Below the pieces are notes generated by a model. That model did no database searches. It had not been told where the DNA came from and saw only the letters and a program-made list of their open reading frames with translations. Positions 16,966 to 24,758 of a stretch of DNA of 64,000 bases are shown in pieces (within the stretch, counting starts at the first letter, position 1; each line of letters starts with the position of its first letter). The DNA is from an uncultured Dorea sp. Lineage in GTDB: Bacteria > Bacillota_A > Clostridia > Lachnospirales > Lachnospiraceae. The DNA lies in NCBI GenBank assembly GCA_910578865.1, contig CAJTRM010000011.1, positions 31,834-95,833 of the forward strand. The letters are read 5' to 3'. A program made the position numbers and the translations under genes.

Positions 16966-17436
16966 ATGAAGAAGACGGGATTCTATATTATAAAAGATAA
17001 TTTTTTTACGGACATGCCTGATCCATATCTTAAAGGAAATAAGGCAGGAAATAGACCTCATTATTATTGCTTCGAGGATTCTGATACGGGAATATTTTGG
17101 ATGATACCATTATCAAGCAGGATAGATAAATACAAGAAAATTGTTGAGAATAAAGAAAAGGCAGGAAAACCTTGCGATATTATACATATTGTCAAATTAG
17201 ATGATAGTCGAGAAAGTGCATTTCTCATACAAGATATGTTTCCTATTACAGAGAAATATATAGAACGAGAATACACTATTGCGGGAAATCATTTAATGGT
17301 AACGAGTGAACATGTAGCCAGAACAATTGAACAGAAAGCGAAAAAGGTTCTTAAAATGTTAAAGAGAGGGGTAAAGTTTACTCCGACTCAGCCAGACGTA
17401 TTGTCTATCTTGGAAAAACTAAAAACAAATAAATAG
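16966..17436 (+). CDS. cptN: CptN-family type III toxin endoribonuclease
   Basis: A 156-residue protein resembling CptN/ToxN-type toxins: MKKTGFYIIKDNFFTDM at the start, NRPHYYCFED, FWMIPLSSRIDKYKKI and LIQDMFPITEKYI in the middle, and KRGVKFTPTQPDVLSIL at the end. These enzymes cut cellular and viral RNA when the antitoxin RNA supply falls, for example during phage infection. The gene begins 28 bp after the antitoxin terminator, with GAGGATAG as ribosome site, so its expression should depend on partial read-through. It is intact. Toxin family is assigned with good confidence from both sequence and context. Confidence 0.87.
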   Translation: MKKTGFYIIKDNFFTDMPDPYLKGNKAGNRPHYYCFEDSDTGIFWMIPLSSRIDKYKKIVENKEKAGKPCDIIHIVKLDDSRESAFLIQDMFPITEKYIEREYTIAGNHLMVTSEHVARTIEQKAKKVLKMLKRGVKFTPTQPDVLSILEKLKTNK

Positions 17437-17450
17437 CAGAAAAAATTTAA

Positions 17451-17500
17451 GCCCGTGTTGCAAGCACATATCATTGTAACACGGGCATATTTTATTTTTT
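17451..17500. terminator. Terminator after cptN
   Basis: GCCCGTGTTGCAA pairs with TTGTAACACGGGC (one G-T pair), followed by ATATTTTATTTTTT. It may also serve the leftward remnant ending at 17492. Confidence 0.85.
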
Positions 17501-17950
17501 ACGATTCGGCAGAGCTTTTAGTAACTTGGAACGCTTAAACACATCTTTCATGACCTTATGTTCATCCACAGAGAGGTGATCAAACGGAATCTGCATTTCA
17601 TCACAGAAGAAACGCTAGAATTCCTCAATCGGATTGCTCTTGAATTTTAGGGTCTGCAAGAATCGTTGCACCTTTTTATCGTTAGACATTGGTCTTTCGA
17701 TAGGTGCAGATTCGGCAGCATGTTCGTGGTTTTCACGAATGGTGCGGATAATATTGTTCCAATCGCTGTGAATGGTATGGAAGAAATATTCTTCTTCCTG
17801 AATATGTGAACTTTCCAGAACTTTCAGGTACAGGTCGTTGGCATCTGGATTTTTCTGCTGAATAATCTGGAGACGAACGGCATCTAACCAGTCAGTCATG
17901 TTTTTGACCATCTCTGCCAAACCGGGAGACATCTTTCTGATCCAGCCCAA
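17492..17950 (-). pseudogene. C-terminal remnant of an unrecognised protein with an internal stop
   Basis: About 152 codons read leftward, for example RLQIIQQKNPDANDLYLKVL and SNDKKVQRFLQTLKF, ending LLKALPNRKK. A TAG at 17615-17617 interrupts it after NPIEEF, and the frame continues with RFFCDEMQIPFDHLSVDEHK to a stop at 17492. The 5' end runs into the truncated AraC gene near 17915-17950 on the opposite strand, so the start is probably lost. I do not recognise the family; the position next to rep and mobilisation-type genes suggests an element gene. Confidence 0.55.
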
Positions 17951-18614
17951 CGTCCTTCATGCTATCATGTCGGATGAGCACAGCTCTTTTTTTTATGATA
18001 CCATTGTTTTTCATCAGAATATGCTGGTGGGAAGTTACGATGACCGTTGTTATACAGATATTCTGCTGCCGATCTTTTCTTCCAGACGAAGAGTTCTGGT
18101 CCCTGTATCTCAGGAACCCCCGGGGTATCATGAACTCCATGATTCGGTCCGGACTATTATGCAGTGTGCACACAAAAATCTTGCAACGTCTGATCTGTTA
18201 CTGAAAAGCGAACTGCTTCGCTTATTTTATCTGCTGGCATCGACACCGGGACTCTGCACCGAACACACGGTTTCGACAGAATCCCGGATGACCGAAACAC
18301 TTCGGCCTGTTCTCACTTATATACAGAAACATCATTCTGAATCTGTCACCATAGAGCAACTGGCAAAGATCGCTCATATGAGCAGCAGTTACTTTATGAG
18401 CTGTTTCAAACAGAATTTCGGTCTCGGAGCCATTGAATATCTGAATCAGGTACGTATCCGATCAGCATGCGACCTTCTGCGCAATACGGATCGCAGTATC
18501 TCCGACATTGCTTTCGATACCGGATTTCATAACCTTTCAAATTTCAATCGACAGTTTCGCACCAAGGTAGGATGTTCTCCTCAGACTTACCGAAAAGAAT
18601 CCGTTCTTTCCTGA
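17898..18614 (+). pseudogene. AraC-family regulator, 5'-truncated
   Basis: The frame contains KPGDIFLIQPNVLHAI, the middle of a cupin sensor domain, then a complete AraC double HTH at the C-terminus (VTIEQLAKIAHMSSSYFMSC, ISDIAFDTGFHNLSNFNRQF, GCSPQTYRKE). The first roughly 60 residues expected of such regulators are missing and no good ribosome site exists; the ATG at 17898 is probably fortuitous. The break coincides with the truncated leftward gene, marking a recombination join. It converges on, and overlaps by 28 bp, the MATE gene it may once have regulated. Confidence 0.75.
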
Positions 18615-19924
18615 TAGATCCAGTAAGTGATCATCAACATGATCCAGGCGCCGATCCAGGCAGATACTTCTGCCAGAGCAACACCACGAAAAGCCAGATA
18701 TGGAGTCAGCAGCTTTACCATGACCACTCGAAGAGACACTTCCAGGACTCCTGAAAGCATCGGAACAAACGTATGTCCCATGCCCTGACACCCGTTGCGG
18801 AACACAAACAGCCATCCCAGAGGAAACAGACAGATGCCTGTAACCGCCAGAAAATCTCTTGTGTAAGAAATAATCGACGCATCATTCAACATGAAAGAAG
18901 TCAGAAACTCAGGAATACACAGCAACATCAAAGCCAGTGGAATATTTATCAGGATCGTCAGGATAACTCCTTCCCGGATACCGGTACGTATCCGCTCCTT
19001 TTTTCCGGCACCATAATTCTGTCCCACAAAAGTAAGAAGTGCCAGGCCCACTGTATTTGCCGGCTGTTCAAAAAGACTGAGGATCTTGGTGCATGCCGCA
19101 TAGGCAGCCACATAGCTTGTTCCCATATTGTTGACAAATGTCTGCAATACCATTCCACCCACTGCAGTGACAGAATTCATAACGGCAACAGGCAGACCTT
19201 TCAATGTCAGTCTTTTGATGATTACACTCTGTGGTTTCCAGTCCGTTTTTTTCGGGATCAGATTTTTTTCCCTTCCTATGTAGTAACAGCAGTAAAGCGC
19301 AGACAGAACCTGTGCCAGAACAGTGGCTAACGCTGCGCCAAAAACACCCATATGCAGCGGAAAAACGAATAACAGATCCATCAGAACATTAGCAATGGCG
19401 GAAATTATCATTGCAACCAGAGGCATCCGGCTGTTTCCGACGGAACGCAGAAGTGTCATGGCAAAATTATTAAAAATTGTAATGGTGGTTCCCGCAAGAA
19501 TTGTTCCGAAATATTGCAGTGTTTCCGTCATCAGATCTTCCGGTGTATGGAGAAATGTAAATAATTGCCGCATGAAGGCCAGACTTACCACTGTGATCAC
19601 AATCCCAATAGCCAGACAGATCCAGACAGACATTGCCAGCTCCTTACGAAGTTTTTCATAATTGCCACTTCCAAAAGACTGAGAAATACAGATTCCCAAT
19701 CCTCCTGTCAGCCCAATTGCGAAACCAATGATCAGAAAATGTACGGAACCGGTATTTCCGACTGCTGCAAGTGCCGTATCGCCAATTCCTTTTCCCACCA
19801 CCATAGAGTCTGCAAAGCTGTATAACTGCTGAAACAGATTTCCTGCCAGGATCGGCAGAAAAAACTGTACCAGTAAACGCATGCAGTTTCCCTGCGTCAT
19901 ATCATTTGTCGTGTTCTTACCCAT
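18587..19924 (-). CDS. MATE-family multidrug efflux transporter
   Basis: A 445-residue, 12-helix membrane protein of the multidrug and toxin extrusion family, probably a Na+- or H+-driven exporter of drugs or metabolites in the cytoplasmic membrane. Typical signatures include QGNCMRLLVQFFLPILAGNL at the start and YSFADSMVVGKGIGDTALAAVG in helix 2, and the sequence is hydrophobic throughout. Length is normal and no break is seen. AGGAGG precedes the ATG at 19924. It is carried as cargo of E4 together with the truncated AraC regulator. Substrate is not predictable. Confidence 0.92.
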   Translation of the reverse strand: MGKNTTNDMTQGNCMRLLVQFFLPILAGNLFQQLYSFADSMVVGKGIGDTALAAVGNTGSVHFLIIGFAIGLTGGLGICISQSFGSGNYEKLRKELAMSVWICLAIGIVITVVSLAFMRQLFTFLHTPEDLMTETLQYFGTILAGTTITIFNNFAMTLLRSVGNSRMPLVAMIISAIANVLMDLLFVFPLHMGVFGAALATVLAQVLSALYCCYYIGREKNLIPKKTDWKPQSVIIKRLTLKGLPVAVMNSVTAVGGMVLQTFVNNMGTSYVAAYAACTKILSLFEQPANTVGLALLTFVGQNYGAGKKERIRTGIREGVILTILINIPLALMLLCIPEFLTSFMLNDASIISYTRDFLAVTGICLFPLGWLFVFRNGCQGMGHTFVPMLSGVLEVSLRVVMVKLLTPYLAFRGVALAEVSAWIGAWIMLMITYWIYQERTDSFR

Positions 19925-20019
19925 TATGTTACCTCCTGATGTCTAAACGGTACTCTCCAAATACTGTCTGCTTTTAGCCAGTATTTTACTACTGAAATGA
20001 TACTTTTTCTATGACATTA

Positions 20020-20124
20020 CTATGCTGAAATATTAGCAGAAAGTTTCTTGTTTAAATTTTTTATGATGTTTTCAGAGTTATCTTTTGAATAATATCTCAT
20101 TTTTGCTGCCGATAAATAGTCCAT
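20020..20124 (-). CDS. Possible 34-residue small protein
   Basis: A short frame reads MDYLSAAKMRYYSKDNSENI and ends KLSANISA. It has a strong ribosome site, AGAGGAGG, seven bases before the ATG, and a clean stop. It is on the same strand as, and 95 bp upstream of, the MATE gene. No family is recognised. It could be a leader peptide or a genuine small protein. Confidence 0.4.
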   Translation of the reverse strand: MDYLSAAKMRYYSKDNSENIIKNLNKKLSANISA

Positions 20125-20477
20125 AATAATACCTCCTCTTCAAAATTAATTCTATCATAAAATGACATATAAATCTAATAAAGATATGCTTAAAAGACAA
20201 GAGTTCATAATGATTAGTGAACATCATAATATTTTTAGAGTAGCATCCAAATATCACAAACCGATTTGATGAGGAGAAAATACCAGAGCAAGATCCACCC
20301 GTGTATTACAGTATTGTTATTTTGACAATTTTGTATTACTTACGAGTAGCAGACTTGATGGGGATTACGTCCCCATACCCACGTGAAAATATAATTGCAG
20401 GCAATTACATTTTAGCAGATACGCAAGCGTTTCTGAGTAAGCGTCATAGACAACAAAATAAGAAAATTTTGATAAGG

Positions 20478-20507
20478 CATTCACCTGGATAGGTGAGTGT
20501 TTTTTTA
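20478..20507 (+). terminator. Rho-independent terminator in the rep upstream region
   Basis: CATTCACCT pairs with AGGTGAGTG around GGAT, followed by seven T. No gene ends nearby, so a short RNA might be made from 20290-20480. The rest of 20125-20740 holds only the direct repeat listed next. Confidence 0.75.
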
Positions 20508-20529
20508 TTTTCAAATATTTAATTAACAG

Positions 20530-20686
20530 AAAAAATAAAAAAGTTTTCCTCAGGGGGCTGTAAAAATGCCTCTCAGCGTTTCGTATTAATGAAAGGGTAT
20601 TTTTTGCAGGAAAAATAAAAAATTTTCATCAAGAGCCTGTATTTATGCCCTTCATCTTTTGAATATGTGTAAGGACATTTTTTGAG
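20530..20686 (+). repeat. Two imperfect ~78-bp direct repeats before the replication initiator gene
   Basis: Copies start near 20530 and 20610 (period 80). Shared blocks in the same order are AAAAATAAAAAA, TTTTC, CTGTA(A/T)(A/T)(A/T)ATGCC and GG(T/A)(T/C)ATTTTTTG. They lie 55-210 bp before the initiator gene and may be replication iterons or a duplicated regulatory leader. Confidence 0.5.
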
Positions 20687-20741
20687 CCGGCATAAAAATG
20701 ATTTTTACAACAGTTAGAAACAGAAACGAGGCGAGAAAAGA

Positions 20742-21269
20742 ATGAAATATGAATACATGAAGGAGTCAGAGCAGATGCTTCAGTACTTCCAGTTTCCGAA
20801 GTTTTTGCTCAAACTGCGCATTTCCCAAACTGCAAAATTTCTTTATATGATTTTGTATGACCGGGCACGGATATCGAGAAAGAATAGCTGGATAGACAAG
20901 TATGGAAATGTTTATCTGATATTTCCAATAGAGGAATTGTCTGTTCAAATCGACAAATGCAAATCTTCTGTAAAAACAGCATTGAAGGAATTGGATGATG
21001 TGGGACTATTGGTTCGCAGATCCGGTGGATTTTCAAAACCTAATCATTTATATGTAAAAATTCCATCGGATGAGATTGGTTTACAACTGGATGATAATAA
21101 GGCGGTTGAAAAGATAGCTACAACAGAGTTGGAAAAACAACCATCACCTAGCTGTAAAAATGGCTGTGCAAAAGCCGGAAATGTGGCACCTAGTAAAGTA
21201 ACTGAGAAATATAAAAGAAATAAATATTATGAAGTAAATTATTGCTATGGGGAAGGAGAGAGTTTGTGA
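20742..21269 (+). CDS. Replication initiator-like protein (RepA_N-type winged helix)
   Basis: A 175-residue protein. The N-terminal 110 residues (FQFPKFLLKLRISQTAKFLY, FPIEELSVQIDKCKSSVKTA, LKELDDVGLLVR) match the winged-helix replication initiator A N-terminal domain used by Firmicutes plasmids and integrative elements. The C-terminus is short and low in recognisable domains. The stop overlaps the start of the DnaC-like gene (TGATG), so the two are translationally coupled. Together they would start replication of excised E4. The start follows GAGGCGAG. Confidence 0.78.
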   Translation: MKYEYMKESEQMLQYFQFPKFLLKLRISQTAKFLYMILYDRARISRKNSWIDKYGNVYLIFPIEELSVQIDKCKSSVKTALKELDDVGLLVRRSGGFSKPNHLYVKIPSDEIGLQLDDNKAVEKIATTELEKQPSPSCKNGCAKAGNVAPSKVTEKYKRNKYYEVNYCYGEGESL

Positions 21270-22084
21270 TGAGAGAAGAAGATACCGTGTGTGTAGGCAG
21301 TGATGGTTTGCGATACTGCAAAGTCTGTGGGGAAGCGAAAGAAGCTTTTTTCCCAGAGGGTGGATTTATGGGGATGAAGAAACATTCCAGGCAATGTGCC
21401 TGTGACAGAAAAGCATATGAAGAAGAACAAAAATATTTTAAAGACAAAGAACACCGGGAATTAGTCAACAGAAATACAAGCATCTGTTTTGACGAGAGCA
21501 GAATGGAAGAGTGGACATTTGAGAATGCAGATATGTCAGATGCGGTCATGCATAAGGCAAAAAATTATGTTGATAACTGGGAGAAAATGAAAAGAAACCA
21601 TATAGGTTGTTTATTCTGGGGTCCGGTTGGCACTGGAAAAAGTTTTATTGCCGGGTGTATTGCCAATGAACTTCTTAAGCAGGAAGTAACGGTAAAGATG
21701 ACAAATTTTAATACCATTATCGACAATATATTTCCACTGGCAGACAAAACGGAATATATCAATGCATTGGCTTCCTATCAGCTTTTGATTATTGATGATC
21801 TTGGAGTGGAACGAAATTCAGAATATGCATTAGGAATTATTTTCAGTGTCATAGACCGCAGGATCCGTTCGGGACGACCTTTGATCATCACGACCAATCT
21901 TCCACTGAAAGAAATAAAAAGCGAGACCATGTTAGATAAAAGACGTATCTATGATCGTATTTTGGAAATGTGTACACCAATGTATGTTGGAGGCGCAAGC
22001 AAACGAGAAGCGATTGCAAGTATGAAAATGGAGAAAGCGAAAACGTTGTTGAATACAAACAGAGGGGAGGAGGAATGCGAATGA
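21269..22084 (+). CDS. DnaC/IstB-like helicase loader ATPase
   Basis: A 271-residue AAA+ ATPase that probably loads the host DnaB helicase at the element origin. Walker A is GPVGTGKS at about residue 117 and Walker B LLIIDDLG at about 172; a sensor TTNLP lies near 212. The N-terminus has a cysteine cluster (CKVCGEAKEAFF, then CACDRKAYEEEQ) that looks like a zinc site. I chose ATG 21269, which overlaps the rep stop and has GGAAGGAGAG upstream. The gene overlaps xis by 4 bp, so rep-dnaC-xis form an operon. Confidence 0.88.
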   Translation: MREEDTVCVGSDGLRYCKVCGEAKEAFFPEGGFMGMKKHSRQCACDRKAYEEEQKYFKDKEHRELVNRNTSICFDESRMEEWTFENADMSDAVMHKAKNYVDNWEKMKRNHIGCLFWGPVGTGKSFIAGCIANELLKQEVTVKMTNFNTIIDNIFPLADKTEYINALASYQLLIIDDLGVERNSEYALGIIFSVIDRRIRSGRPLIITTNLPLKEIKSETMLDKRRIYDRILEMCTPMYVGGASKREAIASMKMEKAKTLLNTNRGEEECE

Positions 22085-22290
22085 ATCATACAGAAAAAAC
22101 AATACCTGTTTGGAAGAAATATTCTTTAAATGTTTCCGAAGCAGCAGAATATTATGGAATCGGAGAAAAGAGATTAAGACAGATCGCAGGTGAAAATGAA
22201 GGAGCAGATTTTATTTTGGAAGTAGGTTCTCATATCCGGTTCAAAAGGAAATTGTTTGAAGATTATTTGGATACAGCCAGCACAGTTTAA
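22081..22290 (+). CDS. xis: Excisionase (Tn916 Xis-type)
   Basis: A 69-residue MerR-like winged HTH protein: YSLNVSEAAEYYGIGEKRLR then FILEVGSHIRFKRKLFEDYL. Such excisionases bend DNA at the element ends and turn the integrase toward excision. GGAGGAGG precedes the ATG. It overlaps the DnaC-like gene and is followed by int after 135 bp. That gap holds an extended -10 (TGGTATAAT, -10 hexamer at 22361) and an inverted pair AATGTTCATTT / AAATGAACATTT, which may control int. Confidence 0.88.
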   Translation: MNHTEKTIPVWKKYSLNVSEAAEYYGIGEKRLRQIAGENEGADFILEVGSHIRFKRKLFEDYLDTASTV

Positions 22291-22425
22291 GTAACAGAAT
22301 AGAAAAAATAGTAATGAAAATAATGTTCATTTTATCTTAGCGAAGAGAAGGTCTTGTGGTATAATGAATAAACCGAGACGGTCTTCCAAGTTAAATGAAC
22401 ATTTAATGAAGGAGACTAAAACATT

Positions 22426-23625
22426 ATGAGTGAAAAAAGGAGAGACCATAGAGGACGTATATTACACAATGGAGAAATACAGTTATCTGATGGCAGATAT
22501 CGATTTAAGTATGTCGATGAGATGGGAAAGGAGCGCTGCATATATAGCTGGCGCTTAGACCATAACGATGCAACTCCGAAAGGAAAGCGCCGGGCTTTGT
22601 CACTTCGAGAGATGGAGAAGAAAATTCAGGCGGATCATTTCGAGCAGATTGCAACAAACGGCGGTAATATGACGGTACTGGAACTGGTTGAAAAATATAC
22701 ATCAACAAAAACCGGTGTCAGACCTACTACAGTTGCAGGATACGGAACAGTTATCAATTTATTGAAGAAAGATCCATTTGGAAAAAGAAGGATTGATACG
22801 GTTCGGATTTCGGATGCAAAATGTTGGCTGATACATCTTCAGCAGGTAGAAAAGAAAAGCTATAGTTCCATCCATTCAATCCGAGGAGTTCTTCGTCCGG
22901 CATTTCAGTTGGCAGTGGATGATGACCTGATCAGGAAAAATCCATTTCAGTTTCAGCTAATGGAAGTGGTTGTGAATGACAGTGTGACAAGAGAAGCAAT
23001 CAGCAGAGCGGAGGAACGTAAGTTTCTACGATTTGTGAAAGAGGATCCTCATTTTTGCAGGTATTATGAGGGAATCTACATATTGTTTAAAACAGGTCTT
23101 CGCATTTCGGAATTTTGTGGTTTGACGATTTCTGATATTGATTTCAAGGAGCATACGATCAACATCGATCATCAATTGCAGAAAAAATCAAAAATCGGAT
23201 ATTATATTCAAGAGACTAAAACAACCAGTGGAACGAGAAAGATACCTATGACTGCGGATGTAGAGGAATGCTTTCGGAAAATAATAGAAAAACGGAACCC
23301 CCCAAAAGCAGAACCTATGGTAGATGGAAAAAGTGGATTCTTATACTTTGATAAAAATGAAAGTATTTGTTATTCCCTGCACTGGGAGCATTATTTTCAA
23401 CACATCATTCAAAAGTATAATAATACTTATAAAGTACAGATGCCTGTCATTACACCGCATGTATGCCGGCATACCTATTGCTCAAATATGGCAAAATCCG
23501 GAATGAATCCAAAAGCATTGCAATATTTGATGGGCCACTCAGATATCAGCGTAACGTTGAATACATATACGCATGTAAATCTTGAGGATGCCAGGGAAGA
23601 AATTGCTCGGATTCAGGTTGTGTAA
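22426..23625 (+). CDS. int: Tyrosine recombinase (Tn916-type integrase) of E4
   Basis: A 399-residue integrase with the N-terminal arm-binding domain (HNGEIQLSDGRYRFKYVD), a core-binding domain (about 75-165) and the catalytic domain. Catalytic residues are in TGLRISEFCGL (about 222), HVCRHTYCS (about 345) and NTYTHVN (tyrosine about 380). All look intact, so this enzyme could move E4 and perhaps its neighbours that share the target. It points toward attachment copy 5, 180 bp downstream. The E2 and E1 remnants are close relatives. Confidence 0.95.
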   Translation: MSEKRRDHRGRILHNGEIQLSDGRYRFKYVDEMGKERCIYSWRLDHNDATPKGKRRALSLREMEKKIQADHFEQIATNGGNMTVLELVEKYTSTKTGVRPTTVAGYGTVINLLKKDPFGKRRIDTVRISDAKCWLIHLQQVEKKSYSSIHSIRGVLRPAFQLAVDDDLIRKNPFQFQLMEVVVNDSVTREAISRAEERKFLRFVKEDPHFCRYYEGIYILFKTGLRISEFCGLTISDIDFKEHTINIDHQLQKKSKIGYYIQETKTTSGTRKIPMTADVEECFRKIIEKRNPPKAEPMVDGKSGFLYFDKNESICYSLHWEHYFQHIIQKYNNTYKVQMPVITPHVCRHTYCSNMAKSGMNPKALQYLMGHSDISVTLNTYTHVNLEDAREEIARIQVV

Positions 23626-23646
23626 TTGCGATTTTTAATTGAAAAT

Positions 23647-23695
23647 AGCAAGGTGTAAAATAGAAAAATATACACCTTATTTTACACCTTTTGCT
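23647..23695. repeat. Inverted repeat after int (E4 right end)
   Basis: AGCAAGGTGTAAAATA and TATTTTACACCTTTTGCT are near-perfect inverted arms; an extra direct copy TACACCTTATTTTACACC lies inside. A related TTTACACCTTATTTATACC occurs at 14008-14027. Possible integrase arm sites or terminator of int. Confidence 0.55.
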
Positions 23696-23804
23696 GACGA
23701 TATTATGCGAAAATAAACCAGGTTATGACAGAAAGCAAAAATTTACAAAGGCTTACAAAGCCCGAAAAGCCAAGAAAAACTAAGAAATGCGAGGTTATGC
23801 AACA

Positions 23805-23834
23805 ATGATAAAAATACTCTTTATCTGCCACGGC
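23805..23834 (+). repeat. Attachment-site copy 5 (LMW-PTP codons 1-10)
   Basis: ATG plus nine codons read MIKILFICHG, followed by N, I and then non-phosphatase sequence ending in TAG after 21 codons. It is the junction of E4 (intact integrase side) with E5. Confidence 0.75.
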
Positions 23835-24050
23835 AATATACTTACTATGCTGGGGCAACATGCGTAGAACGCCTTATTTTACTAGGATTTTCAAGGGTTC
23901 GAGGGAAGTGGAAGGTCAGATTTAGACCAAGTTTAGACCATTTGAAATGTGTAACAAATATGACAAAACATGAGCAAATGGGAGCCTTGTATATAGACTA
24001 AAATATCGTAGAAAATTACACATTGGAGATTGTTTATGAAGAAAAGAATC

Positions 24051-24098
24051 ATCCGGTGATGCGTGGAAATGTATCCATACGTCACCGGATTTTTTTTA
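24051..24098. terminator. Terminator-like palindrome at the E5 left end
   Basis: ATCCGGTGATGCGTGG pairs with CCATACGTCACCGGAT, followed by eight T. It is the counterpart of 8589-8640 in E2 and touches the end of the leftward RHH gene. Confidence 0.78.
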
Positions 24099-24323
24099 CG
24101 TTTCAGGGTTCGATTTTTTATCTCGTTCCATAGCTTCATCGATGGCTCGATTGATAAAGGCAGTTGCGCTTTCACCCATTGCATCAGCGTGATCCTTAAT
24201 AATGGAACGCTTCTCAGGGGTTACACGAACTTTTATTTCAACGAAACGGTCATTGTATTTCTTATTAGCTCTTTTGCGAGCCTCGGTAAGGCCTTTATAA
24301 GAACCGGCTTTTTCTTCACTCAT
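24096..24323 (-). CDS. Ribbon-helix-helix (Arc/MetJ-like) DNA-binding protein
   Basis: A 75-residue protein nearly identical in its core to the E2 copy: RFVEIKVRVTPEKRSIIKDH and ESATAFINRAIDEAM. The ATG at 24323 has GGAGGA just upstream; an extension upstream is open but has no better signal. It is divergent from the SymE-ParA-ParB operon, with about 105 bp between, so it is a good candidate to control that region. The basic stretch LTEARKRANKKYNDR precedes the fold. Confidence 0.82.
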   Translation of the reverse strand: MSEEKAGSYKGLTEARKRANKKYNDRFVEIKVRVTPEKRSIIKDHADAMGESATAFINRAIDEAMERDKKSNPET

Positions 24324-24429
24324 AGCAGTCCTCCGGAAGTGTATTGACATAGACATGCCTGTGAAAAGTATAGCACAGATGGGTACATAAGACTATGTAA
24401 AAATTATATTTTTGAAAGGATGACAATCA

Positions 24430-24756
24430 ATGAAAAATCAGAGAAACAGAAGCATGAAGGTACATGCACAGAGCGGATATAACTACAAGGCAACACCTAC
24501 CATCATTCTGAAAGGAAACTGGCTCCAGGAGCTGGGCTTTGAGATTGGGGATTACATTACTGTCAGCTGTGAAGATGGAAAGCTGATTATCACACCGGAT
24601 GCAGAGAAGGCTGCATTTGCACAGGCAGAGGCAGAATTCATGGCAAAGGAAATGAAGAAGCTTCAGAAGAAGTTTCAGAAGGAAAAGGAAATGCTCCATG
24701 CGCAGTTTGTAGCAGAGCAGGCTCCACAGTATGTTGCAGAAAGAGAGGTACAGTAA
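24430..24756 (+). CDS. SymE-like protein with charged C-terminal tail
   Basis: A 108-residue protein with the SymE/AbrB-like core ILKGNWLQELGFEIGDYITV and GKLIITPDAE (about residues 23-58), followed by a 50-residue charged, helix-prone tail (KEMKKLQKKFQKEKEMLHAQ). The tail is absent in the E2 paralogue. It lies 2 bp before parA in the same operon. It may be a toxin or a DNA-binding accessory of the partition genes. Confidence 0.74.
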   Translation: MKNQRNRSMKVHAQSGYNYKATPTIILKGNWLQELGFEIGDYITVSCEDGKLIITPDAEKAAFAQAEAEFMAKEMKKLQKKFQKEKEMLHAQFVAEQAPQYVAEREVQ

Positions 24757-24758
24757 TT

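Noticed and set aside
16784..16969. A 61-codon open frame over the 45-nt repeats
   Set aside because: It only translates the repeats (SLPLTNMRYI... twice), has no ribosome site and runs through the terminator. The region is better explained as the CptI RNA.
18773..19330. A 185-codon open frame opposite the MATE gene
   Set aside because: Composition is unlike a protein and the MATE gene explains the DNA.
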